Source of the DNA: Neospora caninum Liverpool | Lineage: Eukaryota > Apicomplexa > Conoidasida > Eucoccidiorida > Sarcocystidae | DNA: 64,000 nt | Assembly: GCF_000208865.1 (NCBI RefSeq) | Contig: NC_018390.1 | Coordinates: 1,970,790 to 2,034,789 of the forward strand | Reading direction: 5' to 3' | Shown: in pieces, positions 31,062-43,271 of the stretch | Layout of the letters: every line of letters starts with the position of its first letter | Numbering within the stretch: position 1 is the stretch's first letter | Notes under the pieces: generated by a model | Databases searched by the model: none | Told to the model about the DNA's origin: nothing | What the model saw: the letters and a program-made list of their open reading frames with translations, nothing else | Position numbers and translations under genes: made by a program

Positions 31062-32982
31062 TAGAGGTAGTCCCTTCAAGAGAGCAAGGGAGTTAGGAGC
31101 GAGGGCGAGATGCGGTGGTGGACTGGAACTCGGGCGAACCCGTGCTGTGTGAGCGTCCAAGGCAGAACGCTCCATTGGCCGAGGTGCCGGACGAGAGGCG
31201 AGACAGACGGAAAAAGGCCCACAAAAAGGCTGAAAGGGACGAGGCCCGGTGAAAACACTTACAGGTGCATTCGCGAAATCGGGAAGTGATCAGCTGGGCA
31301 TCTGAGAGAGTATTTAGCCAGTGAGTGTACCGGCCGGTCGACTGTGGCGGGTGCCTGAGACGCAGCAGTCGAGAAGAGTCAAGTGGCGTTTTCTTTCCCC
31401 GTTCGCGGTCGGAGTCCCAGCATACACGCACACTCCTCCACCACGTCGTTTGCGCGATTTTTACGCCGCAATTCTCTCCTCTCACTCTCCCCTCCTCGGC
31501 GCACAGTCGGGGACGGCCCTGCCTGCGAGTCGAGGTGCCGTCCTGCCTCGCGTTGCTTTCGGGCTCTGCATGCGCGAGGCAGGGTGCTTCCGGCGCGTTT
31601 TCCTACCTCACAAATCCGCATCCAACGATGGCCTTGGGTCTGCGTCTCGCCTCGCGCAGCTGCAATTCGATGCGCTCAGGCAGCGCCTCGTCGTCGGCGT
31701 CCATGAAGCAGAGAAAGTCGCCGGAACTCACGCGAACTGCCTGGTTTCTTCCGTAGCCCACTCCGCCGCTCTCGGACGAAGAGGCCGAGGGCGAAGCTGC
31801 GACGGTGAGAAGGACGCGCTTCGCGAAACATTTCGGAGCCAGGCTGCCGAGCAGCACATCTAGCGTAGAATCGGTGGACCCATCATCAAAGATACAGATC
31901 TCCAGAGGCGTCAAAGAATCCCCAGAAGTCAGAGGCGAAGCAGCATCAGACGAAGGAGAAGGCGGAGAGACGACCGGATCAGGTGTTGGGCGAGCCGAAG
32001 CGGTACGCGACGTGGAACAGGGAGAGGAGAACGTGGTGTCAGGAGATGAGCCGAGGGGAGTGACCGACGAGAGCAATCGTGAAGGAGACGGCGACTCCGA
32101 CGACGCATGCGAATGAGAGGTTGGTACAGTTGGAGAATCAGGTGCTAAAAGCGGGGAAGCCGCGCCCGATGATGGAGACGGGTGAGGCGGAGCACAAGTC
32201 AAAGATTGACAGGAGGCGGCGTGTGTTTTGAGGACAGCACGCGGTTGTGGGTGAACTGCAAGGCACTCCTCAGAGCGAGGACTGCGGTCGCCCCTGCTGG
32301 ATGTCCCCGCGAGTCGCTCCACAGGTTTGTGCTTGGCCTCGTTAGGCGCCTCTTCGCGGGGTGAATATCGCATCTTCTTCGCTCGCTCTACTCCGCCTTT
32401 CTCCAGCGACTGCGCGTCTCCAGGCTCAGGGGTCAGTGACAGCTGCTCACCTTGTCTGTCGTCGCCCAACTGGAGTCCGCTTTCTCCTGCATTTTCCGGT
32501 CCACGCCGCATCGCGGGCTCTCCCGGCGGAGAGAGCAGCACCGGGGAGGGAGGCGGCGCGTCTTCCTGGATCCGTGCCGCTTCACGAAGCTGCCTTCTTC
32601 TCACGTAGGTCTGGGCGAGAAGAGACTCGACGGCTGCTTCGATGAAAGGCCCAGCATTCTTGGCTGTGATGATCACCGACACAGTGACGCGCGTCCCGGG
32701 AATCGCCCCGGTCTCCTGACTGGACCGGTCTACCGTGGAGCTTGCAGGCGTCGCGAGGCTTCGACATTCCGAGGAAGAAGAAGCGGAAGAAGAGGAAGAA
32801 GTAGAGGCAGAAGAAGAGGAAGAAGAGGAAGAAGAGAGGTTAGAAAATGAAGGAGACAAGCAAGGGAGAGGAATGCCGAGAGTGGAGTAGAGAGGACTTC
32901 GGTACAGGATTCGGGGCCATCGCGGGCACTGTGTGTCATGCGGATCCAGGTGGAGAAGATCAGAAACATGTGGAAGTTCCAT
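29311..32982 (-). CDS. B3GNTL1-like family-2 glycosyltransferase
   Basis: Exons (minus): 32982-31607, 31354-31263, 30515-30144, 29615-29311; in phase, 714 aa (human B3GNTL1 about 360). After a Ser-rich N-terminus the GT-A fold opens at residue 99 (VTVSVIITAKNAGPF, ESLLAQTY). About 230 residues of Ser/Pro/Gly-rich sequence then intervene before the next strand (LEICIFDDGSTDSTL, from 360). GVGYGRNQAV and the metal-binding DADD at 428-431 (CFMDADDEALPERI) follow. Exon 2 encodes STGRYTHWLNTLSDAQL. Exon 3 has LMPTWFMPRAVFERVGGF, PEDLLFLYRH and YKYHEKC. Exon 4 has the C-terminal domain GRDGKRFYRSL, MAFVDIDPKKVARGAYVD and PIFVVCVKYEMP, typical of this subfamily and absent from generic GT2 enzymes. 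The donor is predicted to be a UDP-sugar; the acceptor is unknown. There is no signal peptide or membrane helix. Start ATG in context GCCATGG. Confidence 0.88.
29854..29896. repeat. (TA)n(GA)n compound microsatellite
   Basis: About 12 TA units running directly into about 10 GA units, within intron 3 of the glycosyltransferase gene (29616-30143). Confidence 0.9.
30877..31057. repeat. Two (TA)n tracts in glycosyltransferase intron 2
   Basis: TA runs at 30877-30913 and 31024-31057, both within the intron between exons 2 and 3 (30516-31262). Confidence 0.85.
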
Positions 32983-35075
32983 GGCGTCGACGCAGCATCT
33001 ATTTCTCGACTGTCGGACGTATCTTCTCTCGCCGAAGAGAGTGAGGTGTCCACCGCGGTGTTAAAAGTAATACCATCCAAAACGCGCTTCAAATCCTTTT
33101 CACCTGCAGATATCGAGGAAGTGTTTCTCTTTCCGTTCCGAGCAGCCTTCGCTGTCTCCTCGTTCTCTGCGGGTTTCCTGGGCAGCGTGACTCCGCAGGG
33201 AAGTCCGTGCCGGTTTGCCCAGACACTCAACAGGGAACTGAATGTACACGAGGCGAAATCCTAGCAGCACCCTCTCTCCACTCTCCACAGCCTTCAATTT
33301 TTAAAGCCGAGAATGAAGAAAAAGCCTCCCTTTTGGAGAGAAAAAATTGGCGTCGCCAGGATTGTGTTTTTTCCTCGTTTCCGCCTCGAGAAAGAACAAA
33401 CGCGGGCGAAACTTTACGTTGACAAAAATGAGCAACGGGCTCCATCCCATTTTTCTCCTTTTGCTTGTCGCTGCCTGTCGAGAGAAAACGACAGAACGTT
33501 TTCCTTCATTTCCACGTTTTCCCGGGAGAAATAGCTTCGAAGCAGCAGCGCAAATCGCGGGCGGCGCATGCACGCATGTGCATGCATTTTTTTTTCGTTC
33601 AGAAAAAACCCGCGGGAGCTTTCCATCGCTGGGTCCCTGTCCTCTCTTTCGCTCTCTCAGCTGTCCAGATGAACAAAACTGAAAGCCAAAGTCTGTTTGT
33701 CGCTAACGCGTATGGAATCTCGTCGCCAAAAGAAGCAATCCGAGAAGAAAAGTACACGCGGCCAGGTCTTCCAGGACTAGTAGATCTAGGCTTTCCTCTC
33801 TCTACATAGAAATATGGTAAAGATGTGTATCTGTCATATGCCATATATATATATATATATATATAGTGTATATATACCCTATACGTTTATCTAGTGTGCA
33901 CCGTATATATATATATATACATATATATCACTTTCTGTGTTTGTCCGACGTCGTGAGGATAGAGAGAGCCATTACGCGCTCCAGCGGCCGTGGACGTTCA
34001 AGGGAACCGCGTTGGGCGCGTCGAGAACGTTTCGCGTCCAATGTTCTGCCGAAAGTCTGGGGAAATCATGCTCTGTTACGGAAACGTGTTTTTGTCGAAA
34101 CGTTTCGCTTTATCTAGACTCTGCTCTCTTTTTAAAGACCCATAAAAGGCTCACGAAACCTCTCGAAACGTTTCAGGATTTCAGCTGCAGGGACTGCCGC
34201 CGGAAGGTCAACCGGTTCAGTTGTGACGCTGCGAGTCTTCCTCCCCACTTTGTTTTAAACGTTTCGCCCCGCGACTGTCGCCAGTGACGACCCAGAGCGC
34301 GTGAGTAAAGGGACAGCGTCTGTTTCTCAAGTCGCGCCTTCTCGAGAGTCACGTGCATGCTTAACACCCGGGAAAAGCAAACGGCAGAACAAACGAGGCA
34401 GAAAAAGAGAGACAGAAAAAGGAAAGACAGAAGAAGAAAAGGCGGGGGAAAAAGGCGGAAAAAGAAAAGGCGGAACGCTGCGCCCTCGCCGCAACGGGGG
34501 GAGACCGAGACCGACTGCCAAACTGGGGCGCCGTCGAGCTGAGAGGAAAAGTGGGAAAAACTCCAACGTCGAGAGACACGCAAAACGCGAGAACGGAAGC
34601 CTGGCAGACAAGGAAAAGGAAACGACGAAACGAGGAGCGAAACGAACAGACAGAAGGCGCGAACAGAATCGCGAAACGGAGACCCGGTATCGGGAACGGC
34701 GGAGACATGGTCGGGAGAACAGAAAAGAAACGAGCGAAAACAAACATCCCCTTTCCATTAAACACAAACCTGTAGATGCGATACACGTGTCAGAGGCAAC
34801 GCGAAAGAGGGATCGACAAAGAAGCCGGAAAACGGAGATGAAAAACGAAGCGGGACAGGCAACATGTATACCCTACTCCCAGTGTAGCTACACTGACCAC
34901 GCGGGGACAGGAGAAGAAACGTGTGGAGTGGAAAATCGCGGGGAGGCGCCTTTTACACGCATCGAATGAAAGGCCAACGGACCTGAAGACGCCTACGGGG
35001 AGACGAGCGTCTCCTGCGCGTGCAGACCCTGAACCGAGGAACAACAGACACGAGGAAACAAGTTCCGCGAAAACT
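32983..35075. other. Spacer between LETM1-like and glycosyltransferase genes
   Basis: Both neighbours are on the minus strand. The region should contain the LETM1-like 3' untranslated region and the glycosyltransferase promoter and leader. It has TA tracts at 33843-33865 and 33905-33928 and a purine-rich stretch at about 34360-34760 that gives overlapping Arg/Lys/Glu frames. I regard these as compositional and non-coding. Confidence 0.45.
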
Positions 35076-36895
35076 CTATTTCTGCTCGTTCTTCGCTTTC
35101 GTTTTTATTGCACCCGCCGCAGGCGCGTCTTCTGGGGAACTGTCCCGACCGCCCGACGACTGAGACTTCCGAGAGGCGCTTTCCTTCTCCAGCGCGTCAG
35201 CAGCTGGAGACGACGCGGCGTGTTCCCGGAGCAGCGACGACGCGGGAAGAGACAAGCGCGGGGAAACGAAGGCGCTCGAGTCGCCTGCATCCTCGCAGTC
35301 AGAATGATCTTCTGGATAGAAAAGCGGATCCTGAAATTGCGCAAAGGAACAAAGCACTCGCACGAGAGACATGCATCAGAAAAACGCGGGGCCCGCCAGT
35401 CGTCGCGCAGTAGGGTGCAAGCGCCTTTGTCTCTCGCTCGCTCTCTGGCTCTCGGTCTCACTTTTCAGTCGCCTTCCTCCCCAGCGCATTCTCTCTCTTT
35501 GTTCGCGTCGTCGCGGGTCCCCTCCAGTTGTCTCTCTTCCTCTCGGTGTCTCTTTATCGCCTGCCGTTCTCTCTCGCTTCCATGGCCTCTCCCCGTCTCT
35601 CGCTATCTCTTTCTCTCCCTCCGGCTTCGCTTTCTCTGCAGCTTTCTCGTTCTCTTTGTCGCTGTCTCGATTGGCTTGGCGCCTGTCCCTTCGACTGTGG
35701 GAGTCTCACCCCTTCGTCCATTTGCAGCGTCTTTGCATCCCGCATCAAGTCGTCGACTTCTTTCACCCCATTCGCGAAACTCTCAATCACTTCCTGGATT
35801 TGCCTCTCTGCAAAATCAACCAAGCAAAGCGACAAATGCTACTGTCTTGGCATCGTCGATGGATTTCGTTTCCCCTTTGAAGCAAATGCACACAGCGCAA
35901 AAACGGTGTCTGGCCACGCGCCGCGGCAGGGACAGTTCACATGAACTATTTTGCGCCCACAAATCCCACGTCAGCCTCTAGAGAGATGCTCCTACACAAC
36001 ATATATATGTATATATAGCTCTATATTTATAAATATACAGGTGCATGAATAGGTATAGGAATGGGTATAGAAATCTCTCTTCCTTTCTCTCTCGCTCTCT
36101 TCTCTCTATAATATCTATATCTATATACATCTATATACAAATACATATATACAATGTACCACGCGACTTATTGGCTTGTGCGACACACCGTAGACCCAGT
36201 GGCGGCGTGCGTCGGAACGTATGTGGATGGGTATTTGTCTGACACGGTTTGACATGTTGCAAACGGCGAATGCGAGCAAGTGTCTCACCAAATGCCTGCA
36301 CGGCGCTGATGAAGTCGTTGCGAATCTGAACAGCCTCTGGAGACCCGCGGTTGCTCCGCTGTGCCTCGTGGAGGCGTTCGGCTGCCTCGTGCTCCTTGAG
36401 TTTTTCGCTCTCTGGCGAAGACAAGAGAGACGAACGGGATTCACCCGCAACGGTTGCGCTTGACACGCCCACCGAGCAGCCCTCCTCCGATACATCCACC
36501 TTTTTAGAGTTGTTTCTCGCGACAATTTCCTGCTTGAGACGATATGCATGCGCCAACTCGAGCAAGCGACTCAGCGCCCCAAACGCTTCCTCTTGGTGCC
36601 TGCACAAAAGCGAAAAAAAATACGAAAAGACAAACTCCACAAATGAAAGAGAAAAACAGGCAACAGACACGAGTGGAAAGGCAAGTGGCGTAAGGGGTGA
36701 ACGGAAGACCCAACGATGTACTGACGCCGAAAGAACGAACTACGACGAAAGGGCGAGATGCAAAAAAAGACACCAATGAAGCGACAAACGCCCAAAATCA
36801 ACAAAACGTTGCCAGGTGCATGCTTGAAGAAACAAAATTCCTCTCCAAGGCAATGGATCACCTAACAACCAAAATAACACTACCGTAAGACATAG

Positions 36896-36931
<36 letters not shown>

Positions 36932-38563
36932 AATCTATCTATTTACCTATCTCGCTGTATATATATATATATATACATGTGTATGCAGATATATGGCAGT
37001 TGGCAGGCTTCTGTGCATCTGCGGAGGTCCCGAACAGTGTGTTGGCAAGGGCGTGGAGAGGGGTCGGCGTCAGTGTCAACACAAAAACATACCGCGTCTT
37101 CAGGGCGTGTCAACACGGCCAGACGTTGTCAGAGAACCTGTGCATTTTTCGCGTATTTCCGTCCGGACGTGCGAACAGGTGGGACGCGACTTACTGATGC
37201 TGCAGATCAGCGAGGCGACGCAAAAGACGAAGCTCCAATTCCATGCGGCGCGACCGCCGCTGAAGCATTTCTCTTCCCCGCTGAACCGAGGCCAACTCGC
37301 TGCATGTGAAAAAACAATTTCAACAGTCGGCCAGCGTTTTCTCCACATGCCCAACATCCATGCACAAAGGCGTCACTGCATCTGCACACACATGTACAAC
37401 TACAGAGCTGTACACATACGTATCACTACATAGATACTGGAGCTTGCTCGCCGCCATACATTGGTACCCTCATTTTGGTTAAGTAATTATACATATATAT
37501 ATATATATATATATGAAATGTTCTTACATCTGTAGACATGCATGTAGACAAATATAGACATAAATGTATATATATATATATATATGTTTATCTGTGGTTC
37601 CCTATGCATGTGTCTATGCTCCCTGGACAGAACTGTGTAAACCACTAACGCTATCGCCCCCCACGAGATGGAAATCCGCACACGGACGGAAAACTCGGAA
37701 TCTCGTCAAAGCCGTCTGGAGATGTGGGAACCCCCACAGAGATACGCTGCGCCCCAACGTTTCACCGTTTTCTCTTACTCGACGTATGCTTCATCGAGGG
37801 CTCGTCCCTCGTGCTTCATTGTCGCTTCACCCTCGGCATCCCCACCATCCGTGCCTTCCGCCGCTACGCCGTCTAGGAAAGAATCTCTTTGTTCATTTCC
37901 TCCTTTTGCTCCGCCCTCTTCCTTCACAGTGTGCCCGGAGGCCCTGGGCGAGTCCGCTGTCAACAGGCTTTCCCCCGTCCCAGCTCCGCGATCTATTTCT
38001 CGCTTTTCAGTTTTCTTCCCATTCCCGCTGAGGCCTCGCGCCGCCTCGCCCTCCGCCACCGGTCGCTCCTCGAGGAGCGCGTCGGATGCGAGAGGCGACG
38101 CGCCTTTCAGCTCTTCCCCGGCCGTCTCCAGCGTCGATTCCTTCTCGGTGGTTGCGGCCTCGCGCTGCCTCTGCGCCTCCTCGAGAATCTGCACGGACTG
38201 ACGCAAAGACTCCTCCTCCGCCCGCAACAGCTGGACCTGGCGTTCCATCGCTTCGAGGGTTGCTGCGGACAAAACGCACAACGCCAAACCGAGTCTCGAG
38301 CGAGTGAGGGGAACCACGTGCCGCGACCGCGCAGGTCCATCTCTGCATCTCAACGAAAGTGCACACATTTTCGAAGCTGTAGATACGGCCTACCTCTGGA
38401 GCACAGTTTGGCGCACCACGCTCGAATGATGTATACAGAGCTAGGCGGGGCATGCTTATACATATACATACATATATACATATATACATATATATACATA
38501 TAGCTATCTATCTATATATGAATATATATGCAATCGTATACGTACAGGTACCCTTCTCGCTGG

Positions 38564-38596
<33 letters not shown>

Positions 38597-40136
38597 AGTG
38601 TACAAGCACCCTCCTCCGAGATCCTCTCACGCCTTTTTGTGCATTCAAACACATGCGCGGGAGCGACTGGCCGGACTCGGCACGTCACTGAGCGTCGCAC
38701 TCTCGTTTCTCTTTTGTGGATCGTCCGCAGACGAGCCCTCAAACAGAGAACCGCATGCAACGAAATCTACAACAGCACGTGGGGTTTGAACCCGCGCGCG
38801 CGTCTGGGGAGACCTACCGGATTGCCGCTTGTATTGTTCGTCTTCTGCATCTTCTTCGTCTTTTGTTTCCTTCGATTCTTCCACAGCGGCGGCGGGTGTC
38901 TGTACGGCCTCGCCATCGCCGTCCTGAGTGCGTCCTTCCTTCTCGGGTTTTTCCTCACTCGCCGCAAGAGTCACAGGCTCGGTTCCCTCCTCGCTCGTGG
39001 GACTTTCTTTCGCAGCGTCAAGAGGCGTCGCGACCGCCTTCCCTGCGGGTTCGGGTTCGGGCGCGGCTGGGGGCGCATCCCCGCGAGCCGAGGCGGCGAG
39101 ATCGACGGGAGCCGGAATCGGAGAGTGCGTCAGACTTATGCACCGACACCAGAGAAGAAGGAGCGGCGGAATGTCCTTGTGAGATGAAATGGCTAGCCAC
39201 TGGCGCATCTGCAACACACAACGTGACAAGGGAAGACAGAACGAAAGACGTGGTCACTCACTTTGAAAGAGCGCTTTTGGGGAAGACAGGAAAGACGCAA
39301 GACGAGCGCAAGTCACCCAAGGGAAGAGAGATAGAAATACAATGCTCCAAGACAGAGAAAGAATCGAAACCGGGAACTCGCGAGATCGTGCACAGCCTTT
39401 GCGTGGCAGGACCCGAGCGAGTCGTGGAAACAAAACCCGAATGTCTTTTTAAAAAACGACCGCCGTCACGCCACCGTTCACTGCCTCCGTGTTCCCGACA
39501 CACAGAGGCGGTCGAAAGCGTCCAGCGGGCCTCTGTTCTGTCCTCGTGGGTGCGGCCGAGGCGAGGCGACAGCGGCCGGAGGCGCACGCCGGGAAAGCCT
39601 TGCTAGAACAGCTTACTTCTTGGCGCATGTCCTCGTCGGAAATGTTGTGGAACTTCATCGCCCGATCTTTGCATGCTTCGACGAGCTCGTCGTGAGACAG
39701 CGTGTCGACGCCTTCCCACATGAACTCCCGGTCTTCTCGGTGGATGTGGTTCAAATGGTACCTGGGCGAACGCGTAAGAGAACCCGACACAGACAGAACA
39801 AAAAGTGACGCGGAAAAGAGACGAAGTGAAAGGGAGAAACCGGACACCGACTGAGACGCAAAAAAGAACGAGAGAGTAACGAAAGAGACGCGCACGGCGC
39901 GATGCCAACATACACCCCCGCAGTGTCGCCGCCCGAAAGAAGAAACCCGAGGAAGCAAAAGCAATAACCTAAACAGGGAGGATAGGCGAACAGGCGCGCG
40001 CATGCTCGTGTCACGAACGTTCCTCTCCTATTTTCGCGTTCACTGCAACGTCTTGACAAACGATCCAAACCAAGCTACCCGGTAGAGCCTCGCACCGTCT
40101 ACATGAATATACACAATTTGACATTTGTATGGACAT

Positions 40137-40199
<63 letters not shown>

Positions 40200-42339
40200 T
40201 GTGGCGCCGTAGTTATGCGTATGCGCCTGCATCCATACGCTTGCGTTTCTGTGTCAATATCTCTGAAATGCACAGACTCAGACGTCGCTTGTGCTGTGCA
40301 TCCCCTCGCAGCGAGCATACGCCTCGAGGCCTGTCCAAAAAATCTCCACAGCGAACGCCGCCGTAGGCGCGAGGGAGGATGCGCCGCGAGAGGCGGATCC
40401 TCGCTTTTCGCAGAGAACGTACCGGAGCTGGAGAACGACATGACTTCGCAGGCCGTAAGGTTGGATGCCGAGGAGTTGACACATCACCTGAAAAGCCGCC
40501 GCGAGCCCAAGTCACCGGGACACTCCAGCAAAGTTAGAGAAAGCCTTAAAGGTTCTAAACTTCTTTTGCTTAAAAAAAGAGTACTGACGTCTAAGTGTTA
40601 AAAGCATCGGCCAACACGCCGCCAGGCACAGGGGTTCGCATCTCTCAACTTGTTACCTGGCGCTTCCACGCTCCGCAGCGATGCATGGTCAGCGCCATTT
40701 GGTGCGGTCGGGCTACAGAAGGCGTGCGCCTGGAGCGGCCGCGTTGCCTTCAGAGCCTCTTTCAGGAGGGATCATCTTATTCACATGTGTTTTTATGCCG
40801 GTAAGGTAGAGATCCATATAGGAAGACACAGGGATACCGACAGACTCAGAACAGAAGCAGGTGTATCTACAGATCTGCATGCACATGACCAAAGGCCGAT
40901 TTGCTTTAGCTCCGAGTTTGCCACTGCGTACCTGGAGAGTCTGCAAATCGAGTTTTTCCAAGACAAACTCTTCCTTGAACAGCCGTGCAAAAGAGAGGAT
41001 CTCCTTCACGGAGAGGAAAGGGTTCACATCTTGCTGATCTTTCTGAAGAAGTTTTTCCTGAAACTCCTTCAGCGTCTTCGCCTTATCTTTGAGGGCGTCG
41101 TTCGACTCGTGTTCTGTCCACGGCACAGTGAAGCAGACTCCAGACATTCACGTACACAACGCGGTCCGCCCGTGGAAAAGCGGAACCTGCACATGGGTGC
41201 GCATGCGAGCATGCATCTTTTTTCAGCGACAGAGACGCCAGACATCGGGTGCCGAGCAGGAAACACGGAAGACGCCGTTCTCACCAATGATGTTCTTCGT
41301 GTGCTCGCGAACAAGTTCCTGGAAGAACGCGGCGAGTTCCTGTTTCGCCTTCAGCTTCCGGCTCAAATACGCGTTGTCCACTTGCCTGGAAACCCAAGGC
41401 ATTCACCCCACACACTCCATCACGCGTCTCGTCATTCACGCTTTCGTTTGCATGCGGTTCTGTTTATTAACGTCACACAGGCTCGCGTGCAGTGTGCAAG
41501 GGCCCATCGAGAAAGCGCGCCGCGAATCCACATGTACAAGAATGCGTGCACGCGCACACGTATACACGTCTTCTAGGTAGGGTAACACTTATATTGATGG
41601 ATACGTATTTCTACGCACACTCGCCTGCCACGTATTTGCATATTTGAGGGACTCGGCTTCTAGAGTGTGCAGCGAACCGACGCACGTGAGCGGTGTCCTG
41701 CCGGCAGGTGTCTCCCTTGATAGGCAAAAAGTGGACAGAGATGCATGCACATGCACCCACGAAGTTAACGTTTAGGCATATAGACCAGAGGCATGTTCTC
41801 GAGAGTAGGCGGGGACGCATGCAAACTTCCAATAGATAAGCCTGGATGGAGACAGGCACCCACCGAGGCCAACAACTGGACAGAGGTTTTCATCTGCATG
41901 CTTAGATAGATGCAGCTATAGAGAGAGACTTAAACAGCTAGGTTGGCGGACGTCGGTACAGGGATAAAACACAGGGAAAACTGATGGCAAGGGGATCGAG
42001 AGGATGTCAATTTGTCACGTGTGGTGCGCGGACTTTTCGAAGAAAGTGCTTGGGAGCATGTTGGGAAAAAGACGCAGCACGACGGGAAGCAACAGCTCGC
42101 CGAGCGGGATGATGATCATCAGCGAAAAGGGAATCAACTTCAAGGCATCTGCAGTCGTTCGCACCTGAACAAGACGCACCAGAGCCAGTCCGCAGAAGAC
42201 GACACACTTTCTACTATCTCGCGCGCACACTCTAGCGTGCTTCGTATCGGTGTACATATATACATATATGCAGAGGGATCATATATATATATATATATAT
42301 ATAAATATATATCGATAGATGCATAGATAGATAGCTATC

Positions 42340-42393
<54 letters not shown>

Positions 42394-43227
42394 CAGATAC
42401 ATAGATATCGATACATAGATAGGTAGATTGATTGATTGACAGATAGATAGATATACATAGATAGATATAGACAGATAGATAGATAGTGTTGTAAGTAGAG
42501 CACTAGGGAGAGACGGATACTTGGAGGAGTCGTGAGGCGCTGATAGGCAGCTAGACGTCGCTGGGAGGCACGTGGCGCAAGAGACATCGACAGGGCGAGA
42601 AGCCGGAAACACGAAGGCACACGGAGACGGCTTTTCCGTCCACACGCGCGATGTTGCCTGCCGTCGCTCCGTCTCTCGATTCTTTCCCCCCCCCCCTCCT
42701 CTCTGTCGCATCCGGATCCCGCGTCGCATAGCACCCCAGCGGCATCAGCGGCGTTGCGCATTTGTTTTCCGCCGCAAACGCACCAGCAGTTTGTGCTCGT
42801 TGTACCGAAGAGGATGCCCCAGAATCTTCTTCTTGAGTAGCTGGTAGGAGACGCGAACATTGGCGTAAAACAGGCTGAAACCGGTGACTGTCCACTTCCA
42901 CGTGTGAATCGCACCTACGCAGAACGCACGCCAACGTAACAGTTCTGCGTCTTCGGATGCCGCGGCAGCTCTCGCTTCTCGAGAGAAGATGCGGTAGAGA
43001 CACCCAGTCGCAAATCCCCACACGAAAGCACGTCGAAGGATTCACGGTTATCTCGCCCAGTCTCGCTTATACATTCATTTTCAAAACAATGAGCAAGCTG
43101 ATGAGAGACTGCGAACGGGCGCCAACATATACGTGGAGGCACACTCCTCAAGGGTGCGGAAGCGCACCTACACGCAACACCCAGAATCCCCATACATGTT
43201 TCCCTATCCACTTTCACAAATATACAT

Positions 43228-43271
<44 letters not shown>

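Noticed and set aside
34301..34969. 222-codon Lys/Arg/Glu-rich plus-strand frame
   Set aside because: Translation of a purine-rich spacer; the opposite strand gives an equally open Ser/Phe/Leu frame.
38770..38800. GGTTTGAACCC-like T-arm of a tRNA
   Set aside because: No matching acceptor stem, D-arm or anticodon arm at the proper distance; it lies inside a LETM1-like intron.
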